Assembly (NCBI GenBank): GCA_964611585.1
Contig: CAZTAK010000024.1
Coordinates: forward strand, 1-35,594
DNA from: CAZTAK01 sp964611585
GTDB taxonomy: Bacteria; Pseudomonadota; Alphaproteobacteria; SHVP01
Length of the DNA stretch: 35,594 nucleotides
Direction: 5' to 3'
Shown in pieces: positions 31,889-35,594 of the stretch. The first letter of the stretch is position 1. The number at the start of each line of letters is the position of its first letter. Under the pieces are notes generated by a model that saw nothing but the letters and a program-made list of their open reading frames with translations, had not been told where the DNA came from and did no database searches. The position numbers were made by a program, and so were the translations under genes.

Positions 31889-33286
31889 CTAGGCGCGTTT
31901 CGGCGCGAAGGGGTTTTCGCCACGGCGCAGATACAGTCGCAAGGGCACACCCTCGAGGCCGAAACGGCTTCGCAACTCGTTGGCGAGGTAGCGCACGTAA
32001 TGTTCGGGCACCGCCTCGGGCCGGCTCGAAAAAATCACGAACGTCGGCGGCCGGGCCTTGACCTGAGTTGCAAACCGCAAGCGAATGCGGCGCCCGCGCA
32101 CCGCCGGAGGCGGATGGCGGCGGGTTACCTCTTCCAGCCAGCGATTCAATTCGCCCGTGCCGACGCGGGTATTCCAGCGCCGGTAGGCATCGAGCACCGC
32201 GGGCATGATTTTTTCGAGACCTTTGCCGGTCAGCGCCGACAGCGGCACCACTTTCACGCCCCGCAACTGTGGCAGCGATTTCTCGAGCCGTTCAGTGGCA
32301 TGGCGCAGTATCGACTTCTTGTCCTGCGCCACGTCCCACTTGTTGAGCGCGATCACCAGGGCGCGGCCCTCCTCGGCAACGCGAGCGGCGATGTGCAGGT
32401 CCTGTTTCTCGAACGGCTGTTCGGCATCGACAACCAGCACCGCGACTTCAGCCAGGCCGAGCGAGCGGAAGGTGTCGGCGATCGACAATTTTTCGAGCTT
32501 CGCCTGCACCCGGGCCTTGCGCCTGAGTCCCGCCGTGTCGACCAGTTCGATCGTTTCGCCGCGGTAGGTCCACCTGACAGCGATCGAATCGCGGGTGAGT
32601 CCGGGTTCGGGCCCGGTAATCAATCGTTCTTCGCCAATCAGACGGTTGACGAGGGTCGATTTGCCGGCATTCGGCCGGCCCACCACGGCAAGGCGCAACG
32701 GCGCTTTGGGCGCGGGTTCGGCGCCCGCCCAGCCAACATCCGGCTCCACGGCGCGCAGCGCATCGAGCAAGTCGCCGAGCCCCTCACCGTGTTCGGCGCT
32801 GATCGCGACCGGATCGCCGAGCCCCAAGGTATACCCTTCGATCAGTCCCGCTTCCGAGGCCCGGCTTTCGCATTTGTTGGCGACCAGGATGACCGGAGTC
32901 CGGCGCCGCCTGAGGTCGCGGGCAACGGTTTCGTCGAGCGGCGTAACGCCTTCGCGGGCATCGTACAGCAGCAAGGCGACATTCGCGCCGGCAACGGCAA
33001 CCGTGGTCTGTGCTTGGGTCCGGCTTTCGAGACTTGCGGCGCTGCCTTCATCGAATCCCGCGGTGTCGATCACGGTGAAGGCAAAGCCAGCGATCACCCC
33101 TTTGCCCTCGCGGCGGTCGCGGGTCACGCCGGGCGTCGCATCGACGAGCGCGATCCGCCGACCGACCAACCGGTTGAACAGCGTCGATTTACCGACGTTC
33201 GGCCGGCCGACGATGGCGACGGTCGGCGTGTCGGTCGTTGAGTCCATCGAATCGGCCGCCGGGGCAATAGTCCGGGTCACGCTCAC
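31889..33286 (-). CDS. der: Ribosome assembly GTPase Der (EngA)
   Basis: Double GTPase needed for 50S subunit maturation. The 465-aa protein has two G domains: P-loops GRPNVGKST (27-35) and GRPNAGKST (203-211), DTAG switches, and specificity motifs NKCE (137-140) and NKWD. In the first, Glu takes the place of the usual Asp. A KH-like C-terminal domain follows (PPTFVIFSSRPEAVPEHY). The GTG at 33286 forms a GTGA overlap with the bamB stop; an ATG 13 codons later is an alternative. Confidence 0.96.
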   Translation of the reverse strand: MSVTRTIAPAADSMDSTTDTPTVAIVGRPNVGKSTLFNRLVGRRIALVDATPGVTRDRREGKGVIAGFAFTVIDTAGFDEGSAASLESRTQAQTTVAVAGANVALLLYDAREGVTPLDETVARDLRRRRTPVILVANKCESRASEAGLIEGYTLGLGDPVAISAEHGEGLGDLLDALRAVEPDVGWAGAEPAPKAPLRLAVVGRPNAGKSTLVNRLIGEERLITGPEPGLTRDSIAVRWTYRGETIELVDTAGLRRKARVQAKLEKLSIADTFRSLGLAEVAVLVVDAEQPFEKQDLHIAARVAEEGRALVIALNKWDVAQDKKSILRHATERLEKSLPQLRGVKVVPLSALTGKGLEKIMPAVLDAYRRWNTRVGTGELNRWLEEVTRRHPPPAVRGRRIRLRFATQVKARPPTFVIFSSRPEAVPEHYVRYLANELRSRFGLEGVPLRLYLRRGENPFAPKRA

Positions 33287-34605
33287 CGCAGTGCCGAAAG
33301 GGCCCCGTCTTCGGTCAGAATGTAGAGGGTCTCGCCGGCCACGACCGGGGCGATGGCAGCATCGGTGCGCAATCGTAGCTGGCCGAGGACTTGTCCGGTG
33401 TAAGGCGAGACGGCAAGAGCGACCCCTTCCGAGGACACCGCGAGCAGGCGGTCGCCCGCAAGAACCGGCCCGGACCAGGTGATCGGCCCTTCCCGGCTAT
33501 TCGGTTTGCGGTACCGGTCGAGTTGGGTCACCCAGCGGATGCGCCCGTCGGGCCGCGACAGCGCGACAATTTCGGCCTCCGTGGTCACGACAAACACGAA
33601 ATCACCGGCTACCCACGGGCTTTCGATGCCCGCCACCGACTGGGTCCAGATGCGCGCGCCGGTGCGGGCGTCGACGGCCACCATGCGGCCCCCATGGCTG
33701 ATTCCATAGACAACGCCCCGGTCAATCACCGGGCGGCTGTTGATGTCGGAAATCTCGGTAAGCGCCGTCGCCCGGCCGGTCCGCACCAGCGAGTCCGACC
33801 AGGCGACATTACCGTTTTCGACCCGCAGCGCCACCAATTCGCCCGACGAAAACGGCGCCACCACCAGCCCGCCCTCGACGGCGGCACTGCCGGCGCCGAT
33901 CAGGCCCGCAGTCTCGGCGATTCCGACATAGCTCCACAGAACGTCTCCAGACCCGGCATCAAGCGCGAACAGTTGGTTGTCGTAAGTGACAACGAACACC
34001 CGGCCATCGTCGATGGAAGGCGCCGCCGGCAAGGGCACGCCGATGCTTTGGCGCCAGAATTGCGCGCCGGAGCGGGCGTCGAGGGCAATGACCTCGCCAA
34101 ACGCCGTGCCGATGAAAAGCACGCCACTCGCAAGGGCAATGCCGCCGCCGAGCGCGCCGCGCTCCTCGTCTTCGGGAGTCACCTGGACCTGCCACTGGCG
34201 CGACCCCGACTGCGCATCGAGCGCGCTCACCCGGCCCTCGGAATCGAGCGCAAAAACCTGCCCGCCGCCGACAACCGGATTGGCCAGCAGCCGCGTCAGG
34301 CCGCCGGAACCGGCCCCGATATCGGTGCGCCATGCGAGCCGCGGATTGTCGCCAAGCGCAAGGTGGTGCATGGCGTGGTTGGGAAATCCGCCCGCCTGCG
34401 GCCACGACTCGTTGACCCACGGTCGCGGCAGACGGACCTCGAGATCGGCAATACGCGGGTCGGGTTCGAGCTGCTTTTGCAGCGTGAGAATCGAGATCCG
34501 CTCGCCCGGCAACGGCGGCGCCTCGGGCGATCCAAGAATCGCCTCGCAGCCGCCAAGGACCAAGGGCAGCGCCAGCAACGCCGCCCACCCGAACCGTCCC
34601 TTCAT
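33283..34605 (-). CDS. bamB: Outer-membrane assembly lipoprotein BamB
   Basis: Lipoprotein of the BAM complex that folds outer-membrane proteins. The 440-aa protein has a lipoprotein signal with lipobox LVLGGC (Cys20) and an eight-bladed PQQ-type beta-propeller, seen as repeats such as VFALDSEGRVSALDAQSG, EVIALDARSGAQFW, LFALDAGSGDVLW and MVAVDARTGARIW. It overlaps der by 4 bp and lies three bases after the TPR gene, the same order as yfgM-bamB-der in E. coli. It acts in the same pathway as the surA and lptD products. Confidence 0.95.
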   Translation of the reverse strand: MKGRFGWAALLALPLVLGGCEAILGSPEAPPLPGERISILTLQKQLEPDPRIADLEVRLPRPWVNESWPQAGGFPNHAMHHLALGDNPRLAWRTDIGAGSGGLTRLLANPVVGGGQVFALDSEGRVSALDAQSGSRQWQVQVTPEDEERGALGGGIALASGVLFIGTAFGEVIALDARSGAQFWRQSIGVPLPAAPSIDDGRVFVVTYDNQLFALDAGSGDVLWSYVGIAETAGLIGAGSAAVEGGLVVAPFSSGELVALRVENGNVAWSDSLVRTGRATALTEISDINSRPVIDRGVVYGISHGGRMVAVDARTGARIWTQSVAGIESPWVAGDFVFVVTTEAEIVALSRPDGRIRWVTQLDRYRKPNSREGPITWSGPVLAGDRLLAVSSEGVALAVSPYTGQVLGQLRLRTDAAIAPVVAGETLYILTEDGALSALR

Positions 34606-34608
34606 GGC

Positions 34609-35259
34609 TTACTTCCCGCCGCCAAGAGCGCGCAGAAATTCCGTGGCACGCTGACGGATGCCGGCCGGCGCTTCGGCATCGTCGGCAAGGGCTTGTAAAT
34701 CGACCTTGGCGCGATCTATATCGCCGCCTTTGAAGGCGCCCAACGCCAACAGCTCGCGCGCCGAATAACGGTAGGGATTATCATCGCCCGTCAGCGGTGC
34801 GAGCCGGCGGGTCAGGTCATCGACGCCCGCTGAATCGAAACTATGCAGCGCCGCCAATACGGTGGCAAGACCGCGCAACAGTTCGTCGGCTGACGAATCG
34901 GCAGCCAAGCGGTCATAGGCGGCAATCGCCCCGGCATGATCGCCGGAATCGGCACGCGCCGCCGCCTCCTGCAAGCGTGAAAGCGCCGCATAGCCCGCGC
35001 TCGCGGTATCGGCCAGGGTGGCGAAGGCGGACACGGCCGCCGCGGCATTGTCGGTGCGCACCAGTTCGAGGGCGCTGGCGAAGCGATCGCCTTGGCTCTC
35101 GCGCACGCTGCGGCTATATTCGCGCCACCCCACGACGGCGGCGGTTCCGGCCACGATCAGGACCGCGAGCGCAATCACATAAATGCCGTACCGCTTCCAC
35201 AGCTTGGCGTAGCGTTCGCGCCGAATGTCTTCGTCAACTTCGCGGAAAATTTCCGCCAC
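34609..35259 (-). CDS. YfgM-like TPR membrane protein
   Basis: A 216-aa single-pass protein: a charged cytoplasmic N-terminus (about 1-24, with EDIRRERYAKLWKRYG), one membrane helix (25-45), and a periplasmic, Ala-rich helical domain of TPR type with repeats such as AIAAYDRLAAD. E. coli YfgM has this layout and links the SecYEG translocon to periplasmic chaperones. Position upstream of bamB and der supports the call. The start is GTG at 35259 with GAGGA about ten bases before it. It is the first gene of the operon. Confidence 0.85.
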   Translation of the reverse strand: MAEIFREVDEDIRRERYAKLWKRYGIYVIALAVLIVAGTAAVVGWREYSRSVRESQGDRFASALELVRTDNAAAAVSAFATLADTASAGYAALSRLQEAAARADSGDHAGAIAAYDRLAADSSADELLRGLATVLAALHSFDSAGVDDLTRRLAPLTGDDNPYRYSARELLALGAFKGGDIDRAKVDLQALADDAEAPAGIRQRATEFLRALGGGK

Positions 35260-35594
35260 AGCGGGATCCTCGGGCTCAAAAGAGCGCTACGATAGCCCCC
35301 GCGCCGCGGTCAAGCAATCGCCGTCAAAATTATCCCGGCGGGGGCGGGTCAATGATCGGTGCGATGGATGATCGCGTCCCGGACCGCGGTCCGATAGACT
35401 CGGCCCGATGCGGTCAGTGCCAGGGCGTGAGGATAGCCCTCCCCCAGGATCAACTTATCCAGGGTCAGGTCTGAAAGGGTGCATCACTTTAGCCACATGA
35501 CAAGCTGGGGTATGTGTTATGTACTATGGGTGGTGTGTGGCGTCCTCGGGCTAGAACTGGGTTTCCGCCCACCCCCATAAGCGGTCACCGCGAA
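35260..35594. other. 335-bp end region without a confident gene
   Basis: Upstream of the yfgM-like gene on the minus strand there are TTGACC (35313-35308) and TATCGT (35294-35289), but the 13-bp spacing is too short for a good promoter. From about 35480 the DNA becomes AT-richer than the rest of the window. GGAT/ATCC (35452-35465) and TATGGG with GTGGCG against CGC-CAC and CCCATA (35525-35579) can form hairpins. A short minus-strand open frame lies at 35349-35483. Nothing here matches a tRNA or rRNA. Confidence 0.4.
35349..35483 (-). pseudogene. Possible 3' remnant of a minus-strand gene
   Basis: Between two stops there is a 44-codon minus-strand frame reading LSDLTLDKLILGEGYPHAL and ending DAIIHRTDH, with a coding-like third-position pattern but no start codon or ribosome site. 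Just upstream in frame come a TGA and, four codons before it, an ATG. It could be the broken end of a gene that once preceded the yfgM-like gene, part of a mobile element, or chance. The family is not recognised with confidence. Confidence 0.2.

Noticed and set aside
35458..35483. AGGGTCAGGTCTGAAAGG resembles the conserved tip of SRP (4.5S) RNA
   Set aside because: The 3' side (GGTGCATCAC) does not keep the AGCA and GCC needed to pair with it, and the flanks do not fold as an SRP RNA. A covariance search would settle it.
1..35594. CRISPR arrays, tRNA or rRNA genes, transposase genes, prophage
   Set aside because: No regularly spaced direct repeats, cloverleaf-like T-loop sequences, rRNA segments or transposase motifs were seen on either strand.

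Overview
The window reads as a compact, GC-rich stretch of an alphaproteobacterial chromosome, most like Rhodospirillales or a related uncultured lineage. This is inferred from gene order and protein style; no database search was run. The outer-membrane genes (lptF, lptG, lptD, bamB, surA) show a Gram-negative cell with lipopolysaccharide. The purF product has the propeptide-plus-Fe-S form. Nearly all of the window is housekeeping: 33 protein genes, and no rRNA, tRNA, CRISPR array, prophage or complete insertion sequence that I can support.

Layout, left to right. (1) 32-2487: ndk on the minus strand, divergent from an ABC-F ATPase gene. (2) 2655-4141: an unrecognised gene with an apparent frameshift near its start. 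(3) 4138-6103: minus-strand pair pepA-holC, divergent from (4) the envelope operon lptF-lptG-lptD-surA-pdxA-rsmA (6285-13932), which builds the LPS export bridge and its outer-membrane end together with a periplasmic chaperone, a vitamin B6 enzyme and an rRNA methylase. (5) 14076-20175: a minus-strand run, transcribed fabD-fabG-acpP-fabF-mltG-yicC-gmk, covering type II fatty-acid synthesis, glycan-strand termination, an RNase and guanylate kinase. (6) 20437-21959: the ribosomal operon rpsF-rpsR-rplI, in which S6 and L9 both carry long low-complexity tails. (7) 22053-23285: a cyclopropane-fatty-acid-synthase-type methyltransferase with its own promoter. (8) 23442-31884: a tightly packed plus-strand series dnaB-alr-mlaE-mlaF-radA-cvpA-purF-SDR. 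(9) 31889-35259: minus-strand yfgM-like TPR gene, bamB and der, the same order as in E. coli. (10) 35260-35594: no confident gene; AT-richer, hairpin-forming DNA up to the window edge.

Several promoters can be read directly. The TTGCCG or TTGCCT -35 element recurs before ndk, the CFA-synthase gene and rpsF. fabD has TTGACA. purF appears to have its own promoter (CTGACA-N17-TATAAC) inside the 3' end of cvpA. The -10 boxes of lptF and dnaB lie only 6-7 nt before the start codon, which predicts leaderless mRNAs.

I found no convincing undescribed multi-gene system. The points most worth following up are the frameshifted orphan gene (about 494 aa once corrected), the leaderless promoters, the promoter inside cvpA, the paired ribosomal-protein tails, the tandem repeats between mltG and yicC, and the unexplained right end.
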